Shown here in pieces: positions 16,086 to 24,140 of a stretch of 64,000 bases of DNA. A program made the position numbers and the translations under genes. Each line of letters opens with the position of its first letter. Position 1 is the first letter of the stretch. This DNA is from Shouchella tritolerans (GTDB lineage: Bacteria; Bacillota; Bacilli; Bacillales; Bacillaceae_D). Location: assembly GCF_025770735.1 (NCBI RefSeq), contig NZ_JAODPB010000003.1, forward strand, positions 434,001-498,000. The letters run 5' to 3'. The notes under the pieces are model-generated. The model searched no databases, had not been told where the DNA came from, and worked only from the letters and a program-made list of their open reading frames with translations.

Positions 16086-16931
16086 TTGGCTCGTTTTCAA
16101 GAACGGATTAAACAAAGTGAAGCGTCACTGACAGGTTCAGAGAAAAAAATCATCACTCAACTGAAAAAGCATGAAAAGCCATTTTTGTTGTCCATGAATG
16201 AATTGGCGCTTTTAAGCAAAGTAAGTGAACCAAGTGTTGTTCGCTTATATAAAAAGTTGGGGTATAGCAGCTACCAAGAGTTAAAAGTCGCACTTGCTCA
16301 GGAACTAGCTGAAATCAAACCGGCATTAAAGGAAAGCGCTGACATTGAGGCCGAGGATCTGGCTGATACGGTATTTGGCAAAATGAGTGAACAAATTACA
16401 GCAGCTTTGACGATGACCAAACATGCAATAGAGTTCGAGAAAATGGAGGAAGCAATTGGCAAACTCCATACAGCAAAGCGCTTGTATTTCTTTGGCCAAG
16501 GCTTATCAGGGACAATTGCAGAGGACGGCGCCCATAAATTTATGCGGCTAGGGGGGATGGCGTTATCAGTGAAGGACCCCCATTATCAAGCGATTTATGC
16601 GAGTCATATGGATGGAGGGGATGTCGTTGTTGCTATATCCCATTCTGGAGAAACAATCGATATTATCAATGTTTGTGATATGGCGAAAAGCAATGGTGCT
16701 TGCCTCATTGTCATTACCTCGAACAAAAATACGACACTTGCCTCGATGGCTGATTATTTGCTATTGACGCAAGCGGCTGAAACAAATAGGCAGCCCGATG
16801 CAATGGTTTCCCGTGTCATTCAACTGGCATTAATCGATACCCTTTATTTACGAGTGGCGGCACTGGGTGGACCATCAGGGAAGGAAAATGTAAATAAGTC
16901 GCGCCTAGCCGTGACGCGGATGAAGAAATAA
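16086..16931 (+). CDS. MurR/RpiR family transcriptional regulator with SIS domain
   Basis: 281 residues: an N-terminal HTH_6 domain (about 1-77, with VSEPSVVRLYKKLGYSSYQE) and a C-terminal sugar-isomerase (SIS) domain (about 120-260, with GQGLSGTIAEDGAHKF and ISHSGETIDII) that would sense a phosphorylated sugar or sugar acid. The start is TTG 16086 with AGGAGGTG 7 bases upstream. It heads a unit with a small membrane protein, a dehydrogenase and a sugar-acid kinase, which suggests a tetronate-like phosphate as effector. Confidence 0.9.
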   Translation: MARFQERIKQSEASLTGSEKKIITQLKKHEKPFLLSMNELALLSKVSEPSVVRLYKKLGYSSYQELKVALAQELAEIKPALKESADIEAEDLADTVFGKMSEQITAALTMTKHAIEFEKMEEAIGKLHTAKRLYFFGQGLSGTIAEDGAHKFMRLGGMALSVKDPHYQAIYASHMDGGDVVVAISHSGETIDIINVCDMAKSNGACLIVITSNKNTTLASMADYLLLTQAAETNRQPDAMVSRVIQLALIDTLYLRVAALGGPSGKENVNKSRLAVTRMKK

Positions 16932-16965
16932 TGCCTGTGGATCGAAATAGAGAAGCTTTCAAAAA

Positions 16966-17232
16966 TTGAGGTGTGTTTATGTTAGAGGGGTACAATTTAA
17001 CATATTTCTGAAAGAAGTCTCCCTCTTCAAGCGTGTGAAGGAATATTGGTTGGGCGATAGCCGAAAAGCTGCCTATATTGCCTTGCTTGTTGTCGTCTTT
17101 GACCTTAGCTTAGTATCCGCATTACCGACTAGGGAACTTGCTTGGAGTATGGGCGGTTTTGCAGCGGGACTGACAGCGCTTGGTTTCATTTATTTGTTAA
17201 GTGTTGTATCGGCATACGTGCCAGGATTATAA
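16966..17232 (+). CDS. Small membrane protein of unknown function, start uncertain
   Basis: Up to 88 residues with two hydrophobic helices (about 38-53 and 62-84) after a basic N-terminus. No family recognised. No good start exists in this frame: TTG 16966 has no ribosome site, while the only good one (GAGGTG, then ATG 16979) opens the other frame and stops after 10 codons at 17009-17011. Either the N-terminus is frameshifted or the real start is a weak internal codon. It lies between rpiR and the dehydrogenase gene, so it is probably co-transcribed. Confidence 0.5.
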   Translation: MRCVYVRGVQFNIFLKEVSLFKRVKEYWLGDSRKAAYIALLVVVFDLSLVSALPTRELAWSMGGFAAGLTALGFIYLLSVVSAYVPGL

Positions 17233-17259
17233 ATAAAGAGAGATAAAGGTGTGGTAGAA

Positions 17260-18156
17260 ATGAAAACACACGTTGGTTTTATTGGTTTAGGAATCATGGG
17301 TGCGCCAATGGTGCGCAATCTACTAAAAAAAGGCTATAAAGTGACAGTGTATGACCTCCAGGAAGAGCGAATCGACATACTTGCAAAAGAAGGGGCTTTT
17401 CCTGCAAGTTCTGGTAAAGAAACAGCGCTAAACAGCGATGTCGTTATTACGATGTTGCCAAAAGGCGAACATGTCCATTCAGCTATATTTGGAGCAAATG
17501 GCGTTATGGAAGGTGCCAAGGAAGGCATGGTGATTGTTGACATGAGCTCTATTTCACCAGTCGACTCGCGCCAAATGGCACGACAAGTTTCTGAAAGAGG
17601 CGTTTTCTTCCTAGATGCACCTGTCAGCGGTGGCGAGCCAAAAGCAATTGATGGAACGCTGGCGATTATGGTTGGTGGCGACGAGGCGGTATTTGAATCA
17701 ACCAAACCGGTTCTAGCTGCGATGGGGACAGACGTTGTTCTTGTAGGCAAATCAGGCTGCGGGACAACAGCGAAACTAGCCAACCAAATTATTGTGAATT
17801 TGAACATTGCTGCAGTTTCAGAAGCATTGGCACTGGCAGCCAAGGCGGGCATTGACATTGAAAAAATGTACGAAGCAATCCGTGGTGGGCTGGCTGGAAG
17901 TACGGTGCTTGATGCTAAAGTACCAATGATCCTCAACCGTGACTTTAAAGCAGGCGGGCGCGTTGATATTAACTTGAAAGACTTGACCAATGTGATGGAT
18001 ACGGCCCATGCATTGTCTGTACCATTGCCGTTGTCAAGCCAACTGTTGGAGATTTTCCATGCATTAAAAGCCGATGGGAAAGAGGCGCTCGATCATGCAA
18101 GCATTGTCCAACATTATGAAAAATTGGCCAATGTGACAGTGGAGAGGGAGGCATGA
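17260..18156 (+). CDS. NAD(P)-dependent beta-hydroxyacid dehydrogenase (GarR/LtnD type)
   Basis: 298 residues of the 3-hydroxyisobutyrate dehydrogenase family. The Rossmann loop GFIGLGIMGAPM is at the N-terminus, DAPVSGGEPKA is the substrate-binding motif, and GCGTTAKLANQ carries the catalytic lysine. With the kinase encoded next, it best fits an L-threonate / tetronate 2-dehydrogenase (LtnD), although tartronate-semialdehyde reductase is possible. ATG 17260 lies 8 bases after AAAGGTG and is preferred over GTG 17251. It overlaps the kinase gene by 4 bases (ATGA). Confidence 0.85.
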   Translation: MKTHVGFIGLGIMGAPMVRNLLKKGYKVTVYDLQEERIDILAKEGAFPASSGKETALNSDVVITMLPKGEHVHSAIFGANGVMEGAKEGMVIVDMSSISPVDSRQMARQVSERGVFFLDAPVSGGEPKAIDGTLAIMVGGDEAVFESTKPVLAAMGTDVVLVGKSGCGTTAKLANQIIVNLNIAAVSEALALAAKAGIDIEKMYEAIRGGLAGSTVLDAKVPMILNRDFKAGGRVDINLKDLTNVMDTAHALSVPLPLSSQLLEIFHALKADGKEALDHASIVQHYEKLANVTVEREA

Positions 18157-19589
18157 AAACAATGAACCATTTACATGCACAAACGGTTTTCAACACGCTT
18201 CCTTCTATTGATCGTACACTTGTACAGCATTCATTACAGCAAGAATTAAAAAACGCTCCTTATAAAATGATCGTTCTTGATGATGACCCGACAGGCATCC
18301 AAACCGTTCACGGCGTTTCTGTATACACTGATTGGAGTGAAACATCTATTCGCACAGCCTTTCGTGAAAGCAACCGACTCTTCTTTTTGCTGACGAACTC
18401 GCGTAGTTTTACCCAAAGCGAGACGGCCGCATGCCATGAAGAAATTGCGGAACGGGTGCAACGCATCTCTGAGGATGAGGGCATTCCGTATGTGCTCATA
18501 AGTCGTGGTGATTCAACGCTTCGTGGCCATTATCCGCTGGAAACGAACGTGTTAAAACAAACGATCGAAGGCATGTCGGCAATTCGTTTTGACGGTGAAG
18601 TGCTGATGCCGTTTTTTAAAGAAGGGGGCCGATTGACAATCGGCGATGTTCACTATGTCCGAGATGGGGAGTCGCTCGTTCCGGCCGGTGAAACTGAGTT
18701 TGCAAAAGACCGGACATTTCCGTTTTTTTCTTCTCACCTTGGCGAGTGGGTTGAAGAGAAAACAGAAGGAGAGCATACAAAAGAACAAACGATCTATATT
18801 AGCATACAAGATTTGCGTGAAAAACAAGCTGACTATGTCAAAGAGCAGCTTATGAAGGCGCAAGGGTTCCAAAAAATCGTTGTTAATGCTGTGGATTATG
18901 GCGATGTTGAAATTTTTGTAACCGCCTTTATCAAAGCCTTAAAAGCAGGAAAGCATTTTCTCGTTCGCAGCGCTGCTTCGCTGACAAAAGTGCTTGGTGG
19001 TGTATCCGATAAACCACTATTAAAGAAAGGCGACCTTATTGACGAGGCAGCCACGAACGGAGGCCTAGTTATTGTTGGTTCTCACGTGAAAAAAACGACA
19101 GAACAGTTGCAACAACTTCTTGATAGTGGACTTGTAGAAGGGATTGAATTCGATGTCCATCTTGTTCATTATCCCGATCAATTTGAACGGGAAGTTGCTA
19201 GAGTCCGTCGTGAATGCGAGGTGGCTATTGCCAGTGGCCGATCGGTCGTCTGTTATACGCGGCGAGAACGCCTTGATTTAGGTGACAATCAGGCGGAGGA
19301 AGAATTGAAATTAGCTGTAAATATTTCTGATGCCGTTACGAGTATTGTCCGTGACTTACAAGTACGGCCTAAATACATTGTCGCAAAAGGCGGCATCACA
19401 TCGAGTAGCATCGGCACAAAAGGGTTGGCTGTTAAGCGCGCTGAAGTGCTAGGACAAATACAACCAGGAATTCCTGTATGGAAAACAGGGCAAGAAAGCA
19501 AATTTGCAAATGGGACGTACATTATTTTCCCTGGCAATGTTGGCCGATCCGAAACATTAAAAGAAGTTGTAGAAGAATTAGAACAATGA
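18153..19589 (+). CDS. Four-carbon acid sugar kinase (DUF1537, OtnK-like)
   Basis: 478 residues with both halves of the family: the N-terminal sugar-acid domain begins LDDDPTGIQTVHGV, and the C-terminal nucleotide-binding domain has VAKGGITSSSIGTKGL. Relatives phosphorylate 3-oxo-tetronates or D-threonate in C4 sugar-acid catabolism. The length is somewhat above the usual 420 or so residues because of an insertion around residues 185-215. The start overlaps the dehydrogenase stop. The aldolase and isomerase that complete the known pathway are not in this window. Confidence 0.87.
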   Translation: MKTMNHLHAQTVFNTLPSIDRTLVQHSLQQELKNAPYKMIVLDDDPTGIQTVHGVSVYTDWSETSIRTAFRESNRLFFLLTNSRSFTQSETAACHEEIAERVQRISEDEGIPYVLISRGDSTLRGHYPLETNVLKQTIEGMSAIRFDGEVLMPFFKEGGRLTIGDVHYVRDGESLVPAGETEFAKDRTFPFFSSHLGEWVEEKTEGEHTKEQTIYISIQDLREKQADYVKEQLMKAQGFQKIVVNAVDYGDVEIFVTAFIKALKAGKHFLVRSAASLTKVLGGVSDKPLLKKGDLIDEAATNGGLVIVGSHVKKTTEQLQQLLDSGLVEGIEFDVHLVHYPDQFEREVARVRRECEVAIASGRSVVCYTRRERLDLGDNQAEEELKLAVNISDAVTSIVRDLQVRPKYIVAKGGITSSSIGTKGLAVKRAEVLGQIQPGIPVWKTGQESKFANGTYIIFPGNVGRSETLKEVVEELEQ

Positions 19590-19689
19590 CCAACTGCTAA
19601 TGATTACCAGATTCCTTTCGGTTCCAATGCTGCTATGGCAAAGGCGGTAGGGGGGCTAACGAATGAGTCGTCATCGTGTTGGAGATCGA

Positions 19690-19725
19690 TAAAAAAGGGA
19701 GTGCCGATAACTAGGGCACTCCCTT
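19690..19725 (-). terminator. Terminator for the metNIQ-M20 transcript (hairpin plus T-run)
   Basis: 11-bp stem (19695-19705 with 19715-19725) followed on the minus strand by a run of T (19694 and below). It may also stop plus-strand transcription from the kinase operon. Confidence 0.75.
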
Positions 19726-19910
19726 CAGACTGTAGACAAACGCTCGCATACGTCGTCGTTTGCCTCGGTCATATGCTCATGAACCCCCGTTCTATTCGCA
19801 TCTTCCCTCGCCAGCACTCCTCGTCTGACAAGCGTTTTCTATCAGTCTGAGTGCGGTTATCGACTTTGCCGACAACCTTAAGGGAGTGCCAATAACTAGG
19901 GCACTCCCTT
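19695..19910 (-). repeat. Repeat copy B: 154-bp element between duplicated terminator hairpins
   Basis: On the minus strand this is the same 154-bp core as 182-335 (here 19726-19879), with only scattered substitutions. It is flanked by two 31-base hairpins (19695-19725 and 19880-19910) that differ at one loop base and are unrelated to the hairpins of copy A. Stem: AAGGGAGTGCC/GGCACTCCCTT. In element orientation the right hairpin is followed by TTTTTT, whereas the left one runs straight into the core. It lies 5 bases after the stop of the minus-strand M20 gene, in the same direction. 19590-19694 shows nothing else. Confidence 0.88.
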
Positions 19911-19915
19911 GGGGG

Positions 19916-21124
19916 TTATACAACTGCAAGTTCCGCTGCTTTTTTGCGGGCTGCATGTTCTTGCTTGGCTTTTGCCAGCAATTCTGGCTCGGTTAATAGC
20001 TGAAAGCCGATAAGGGCCAGGCCTTTTGCTCCAGTAAGGAGCGCTTGATTGCCTTGAGCCGAAGCGGCTGCTTCCCGAAAAGCAACGGTATGGCCGACTA
20101 AATGATCTGGGCCAATTTTAATGTAAGGGTGTATCGTAGGCACGACTTGGCTAATATTGCCTGTATCCGTGGAGCCTAGGCCGTCACGTTCGTCTGTCTG
20201 GACGTCTTCGCCTAGCTCTTTGAAAATGGAAACAAATCGTTCATTTAAGACATCGTTTGGCAGCAGGTCGTCGACTTTGTTTTGGAACTCAACAATTTCA
20301 AGAGTTGCCCCTGTAGCAAGGGCAGCCCCTTGGGCAATGGCATCGACTTTTTGGCGGATGATGTCTGTTTTTGGACGCGTATTGGCGCGAATATAAAAGC
20401 GTGCCCGTGCGTAGTCAGGGACAATATTAGCAGCATCGCCTCCGTCAGGAATGATGCCGTGAATGCGCACATCATCAGTCACGTGCTGACGCAATGCATT
20501 AATGCCATTAAAAAGCTGAATGACCCCATCAAGGGCGTTAATGCCTTTTTCAGGTGCACCGGCAGCATGAGCTGGCTTGCCGTGGAACACATAATCGACA
20601 GGATCGACAGCGAGAGAACGGCCTGATACCCGTGTCTCCCCGCTAGGGTGGATCATCAGGGCAGCGTCGATGCCAGCTAAGAGCCCTTCGCGGACAAAGC
20701 TGCCTTTCGCGCTGCCGTTGTCGCCCCCTTCTTCAGCCGGTGTACCGAGAACGACGACACGCCCACCTGTTTCATGGAGTTGTTCTCCTAAGGCAATGGC
20801 CGCAGCGACGCTTGTAGTGCCGATAATGTTATGGCCGCAGGCATGACCAATGCCAGGCAAGGCATCGTATTCGGCCAGAAAAGCAATCGTTGGTCCAGCT
20901 GGGTCGCCTTTTTCTGCAAAAAAGCCGGTTTTGTGGCCAGCCACATCGAGTTTGACACTAAAGCCAGCGGATGTAAGAAGCTCCGTCAATTGGGAAGAGG
21001 CAAACACTTCCTCATTGCCGATTTCAGGGTTTTCATGGATTTGCTGACTTGTGCGAATAAAGATTTCTGCTTGGCTGTCAATCACTGATTCAATCGCTTG
21101 CTTTGCAAGAGTATAGGTCGGCAT
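19916..21124 (-). CDS. M20 family metallopeptidase / amidohydrolase
   Basis: 402 residues of the M20D (aminoacylase / AbgB-like) group, zinc hydrolases of N-acyl amino acids or small amides. Visible marks are HENPEIGNEE at the start, EYDALPGIGHACGHN (metal ligand region) and GTPAEEGG (catalytic Glu). The central dimerisation domain and the C-terminal histidine region (GPDHLVGHTVAF) are present. ATG 21124 follows AAGGAG, 12 bases from metQ, so it is the last gene of the SAM-riboswitch operon. It may release methionine or cysteine from an acylated or conjugated precursor; this is inferred from context. Confidence 0.86.
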   Translation of the reverse strand: MPTYTLAKQAIESVIDSQAEIFIRTSQQIHENPEIGNEEVFASSQLTELLTSAGFSVKLDVAGHKTGFFAEKGDPAGPTIAFLAEYDALPGIGHACGHNIIGTTSVAAAIALGEQLHETGGRVVVLGTPAEEGGDNGSAKGSFVREGLLAGIDAALMIHPSGETRVSGRSLAVDPVDYVFHGKPAHAAGAPEKGINALDGVIQLFNGINALRQHVTDDVRIHGIIPDGGDAANIVPDYARARFYIRANTRPKTDIIRQKVDAIAQGAALATGATLEIVEFQNKVDDLLPNDVLNERFVSIFKELGEDVQTDERDGLGSTDTGNISQVVPTIHPYIKIGPDHLVGHTVAFREAAASAQGNQALLTGAKGLALIGFQLLTEPELLAKAKQEHAARKKAAELAVV

Positions 21125-21136
21125 CGGTTTCGCTCC

Positions 21137-22003
21137 TTAACGTGGATAGCTGTTTAACTCATCCAGTGAAATGTAGGTTGGGATAGTGGCGCCTGCGTAT
21201 TCTTCTTCAATAAACGTCTTGACTTCATCACTTTGGTAAATGTCGACAATGCGTTGTAGGACAGGGTTGTCTGCGTCTTCGCTTCGTGCCGCTATGATGT
21301 TAATGTATGGCGTAGCTGTTTCGCTTTCCAAGGCAATCGCATCTTCAGGCGGAACGAGCCCGGCATCAACGGCAATGCCATTATTGATTAAGGATGCATC
21401 CACATCTTCCATGAGACGGGGGGCGTTGCCAGCGACAATTTCCGTTAATTTAATGTTTTTTGGATTGTTTTTAATTTGGTCGACGCCGCTTGTAACGCCA
21501 AAGTCGTCTTCTAGTTCGAGCAGGCCTGCTTCTTGTAGGAGCATTAAGTTGCGCGCTTGGTTCGTTGCTTCTTTATCGATGGTAATCTCAGCACCATCAG
21601 GAATCTCGTCAACCGAGTCGTACTTAGTCGAATAAAGCCCCATTGGCGCAAGCACTGTGGAACCGATCGCTGTTAAGTCAAGGTCATGTTCTTCGATAAA
21701 GTGGTCAAAATAGGAAATCGTTTGGAATGCATTGGCATCGATTTCGCCGTCGGCTAGCGCCTGGTTTGGCTGGACGTAGTCATTAAAACGAACAATTTCA
21801 ATCTCAATGCCTTCTTCAGCAGCAATGTCAGCAATGAAGTCCCATTGCGGCGTGTCTGTGCCGGTAACGCCAATTTTGACGCTAACAGGATTGTCGGGGC
21901 TGTAGTCCGTCTTTTCGTCTAAGCTGTCTGCGCCAGCATTGCAAGCAGTGAGGGCAAATGCGGCTAAAATGGAAAGCGATGCGGTTGTAACTGTCTTTTT
22001 CAT
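21137..22003 (-). CDS. metQ: Methionine ABC transporter substrate-binding lipoprotein
   Basis: 288 residues of the NlpA/MetQ family. The signal peptide ends in a lipobox (ALTACNAG), so the protein is anchored to the outer face of the membrane. VKIGVTGTDTPQWDFI and the later NAFQTISYFDHF segment are typical of the family. It binds methionine or a derivative and hands it to MetNI. It lies 37 bases after metI in an S-box operon, which supports methionine as the substrate class. Confidence 0.9.
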   Translation of the reverse strand: MKKTVTTASLSILAAFALTACNAGADSLDEKTDYSPDNPVSVKIGVTGTDTPQWDFIADIAAEEGIEIEIVRFNDYVQPNQALADGEIDANAFQTISYFDHFIEEHDLDLTAIGSTVLAPMGLYSTKYDSVDEIPDGAEITIDKEATNQARNLMLLQEAGLLELEDDFGVTSGVDQIKNNPKNIKLTEIVAGNAPRLMEDVDASLINNGIAVDAGLVPPEDAIALESETATPYINIIAARSEDADNPVLQRIVDIYQSDEVKTFIEEEYAGATIPTYISLDELNSYPR

Positions 22004-22040
22004 AAGTGGTTTCTCTCCTCTTCCATATCTGTATGTCTAT

Positions 22041-22721
22041 TTATCGTCTACGGACGCGTTTCGATGAAATGTTTCCTAAAGATTGCAAGCCTTGGACAAT
22101 GACAATTAACAACAATACGGTGATTAGCATCGTGCCGTTGTCAAAACGCTGGTAGCCATATGTGATCGCTACGTCGCCAATTCCGCCTGCGCCAATCGCA
22201 CCTGCCATCGCTGTCGCGCCGACAAGACCAATCGTCGCTGTTGTTAAGCTGAGAAGCAAAGAAGACAGCGCTTCGGGTAAGATGAAGCGAAAAATAATTT
22301 GCGCTTTTGACGCGCCCATTGCATCAGCGGCTTCAATAATGCCAGGTTCCACTTCAAGCAGCGAGTTTTCAATTAACCGGGCGATGTAAGGGCCGGCGTA
22401 AAACACGAGCGGCACAATCGCAGCTGTTGTCCCAATTGCAGAGCCTATCAAAAAACGGGTAAGGGGAATCAACGCCACCAACAAAATGATAAAAGGCACA
22501 GACCGGAGCACATTAATGATGGGGTTGAGCGTATGGAACACAAAACTGTTTTCGAGTATGTGCCCTGGCCGAGTAACAACAAGGGTAACACCAAGCAAAA
22601 TGCCGATCACCCCAGAAAACAACAAGGACCAGCCGACCATATAGACGGTTTCATATAAAGATTCGAGCAATAGCTCGCTTGTAATATTAGGACGAATTGC
22701 CTCAGGCAGCCACTCGAGCAT
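22041..22721 (-). CDS. metI: Methionine ABC transporter permease
   Basis: 226 residues with about five to six membrane helices and the EAA loop that contacts the ATPase (AADAMGASKAQIIFRFILPEA region, about residues 132-152). The family and order match MetI. Its start overlaps the end of metN by 20 bases. Confidence 0.9.
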   Translation of the reverse strand: MLEWLPEAIRPNITSELLLESLYETVYMVGWSLLFSGVIGILLGVTLVVTRPGHILENSFVFHTLNPIINVLRSVPFIILLVALIPLTRFLIGSAIGTTAAIVPLVFYAGPYIARLIENSLLEVEPGIIEAADAMGASKAQIIFRFILPEALSSLLLSLTTATIGLVGATAMAGAIGAGGIGDVAITYGYQRFDNGTMLITVLLLIVIVQGLQSLGNISSKRVRRR

Positions 22722-23742
22722 CGCCTGTCACCTCCTTCGGTTGAAGCGGATGCGATTTTAAGTAATTGGACGCTTCTGCAAGTGTCTCTGGTTCGGCACG
22801 TAAGTCGAAGTAAATCCGACCAAATGATGTGCCTTGAATGTCGTTCATTGTTGCATGCAAAATGTCAACTTCAATGCCAAATGTCTGGATCAGCGAACGC
22901 AGCAAATCTGAGTGGGAATGATCGCCTGTGACAGACACCTCATAAATGCGACGGTTCGGCTCTTTCCGCTGCAACGCTTCTTTGACACGGGCAGGCAAGC
23001 CAGTTGGGATGATGGAGCGCACGAATTTTTCCGTTGTTGGATGTTGTGGGTTTGAAAAAATGGATAACACCGATCCTTCCTCAATGATGCGCCCTTTTTC
23101 CATAACGGCGACTTTATCACAAATCTCACGAATGACCGACATTTCATGTGTAATCATTAAAATCGTAATGTTGTATTCAATGTTTATTTTCTTTAATAGT
23201 TGTAAAATCGAGCTTGTCGTGTCTGGATCAAGAGCAGAAGTGGCTTCATCGCATAGCAACACTTCTGGGTTTGTCGCAAGTGCCCTGGCGATGCCGATTC
23301 GCTGTTTTTGCCCTCCAGACAATTGTTCTGGATAGTTGTCTGCTTTGTCAGATAAACCAACAAAAGAAAGCAGTTCGTTGACTCTTTGGCGAATCTCCGC
23401 TTTTGGCGTTCTTGTCAATTTTAATGGCGTGGCAACATTGTCGAACACCGTTTTGGACTGGAGCAAGTTAAAATGTTGAAAGATCATGCCGATATTCCGT
23501 TTTGCTTTTTGCAGTTCTCGGCTTTTTAATGTGGCCAAATTAACGCCATTAATGAGCACCTCGCCAGATGTCGGTCGCTCAAGCAAATTGGCGCTTCGAA
23601 TGAGCGTACTCTTCCCGGCCCCGCTAAAACCAATCACACCATAAATTTCTCCTCTGGCGACATGTAAATTAACATTGTCGAGGGCAGTGACTGTCTGGTT
23701 GCTTGAATGGAATGTTTTTGTCACTTGTTTAAATTCAATCAC
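22702..23742 (-). CDS. metN: Methionine ABC transporter ATP-binding protein
   Basis: 346 residues: an ABC ATPase domain with Walker A GFSGAGKST, signature LSGGQKQR and Walker B VLLCDEATSALD, then a C-terminal NIL regulatory domain (about 265-340) that senses methionine in MetN homologues. GTG 23742 is preceded by AAGAGGAAGTG. It is the first gene after the SAM riboswitch. Confidence 0.92.
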   Translation of the reverse strand: MIEFKQVTKTFHSSNQTVTALDNVNLHVARGEIYGVIGFSGAGKSTLIRSANLLERPTSGEVLINGVNLATLKSRELQKAKRNIGMIFQHFNLLQSKTVFDNVATPLKLTRTPKAEIRQRVNELLSFVGLSDKADNYPEQLSGGQKQRIGIARALATNPEVLLCDEATSALDPDTTSSILQLLKKINIEYNITILMITHEMSVIREICDKVAVMEKGRIIEEGSVLSIFSNPQHPTTEKFVRSIIPTGLPARVKEALQRKEPNRRIYEVSVTGDHSHSDLLRSLIQTFGIEVDILHATMNDIQGTSFGRIYFDLRAEPETLAEASNYLKSHPLQPKEVTGDARVAA

Positions 23743-23828
23743 AAAAATTCACTTCCTCTTAAATTAAGTAAACGGCTATGCCTACTAGGTTTTGGAGTCT
23801 TGTTCAACAACGGATTTGGCCTTTTTAA

Positions 23829-23988
23829 AAGAAAAAAGAAAACCCCTCTTCCTGGAAAGAAAGAGGGGAGAATGTTTAATTCAATCTCTTATTTCCCAGG
23901 ACATCGTCCTGCTGGAATTAGCACCTTCCGCTCATGGCGGGGTTGCTGAAGCATCATCGGGCCAGTCCCTCTGCTCCTCTTAATAAGA
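23829..23988 (-). promoter_or_regulatory. S-box (SAM-I) riboswitch with terminator, upstream of metNIQ
   Basis: Read on the minus strand, the leader shows the S-box landmarks in order: CTTATTAAGAGG at the P1 5' side, AGAGGGACTGGCCCGATGA, CAGCAACC, AAGGTGCTAATTCC, and a closing AATAAGAG that pairs back with the start. It is followed by a terminator with stem CCCCTCTT/AAGAGGGG (23843-23850 and 23861-23868) and a T-rich run. High SAM should fold the aptamer and end transcription before metN. Confidence 0.95.
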
Positions 23989-24018
23989 ATTCATATACGG
24001 TTGAAGTTGTTGAAATTA

Positions 24019-24047
24019 AGTGTAGCAAAAGCAACTTATCTTGGCAA
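24019..24047 (-). promoter_or_regulatory. Predicted promoter of the S-box leader
   Basis: On the minus strand TTGCCA (24047-24042), 17 bases and TACACT (24024-24019), placing the transcript start about 20 bases ahead of the aptamer. Confidence 0.6.
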
Positions 24048-24140
24048 GAGAAAATTTTTACACTTTACCGCAACAAAATTGCCACGCCTTTTGCCTAAAC
24101 AAGTTTGTCGCTATAATGGAGAAAAATGGAGGAGAGCGCT

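Noticed and set aside
17334-17990. Antisense frame of 218 codons opposite the dehydrogenase gene
   Set aside because: Shadow of a well-supported gene; serine- and proline-rich low-information product.
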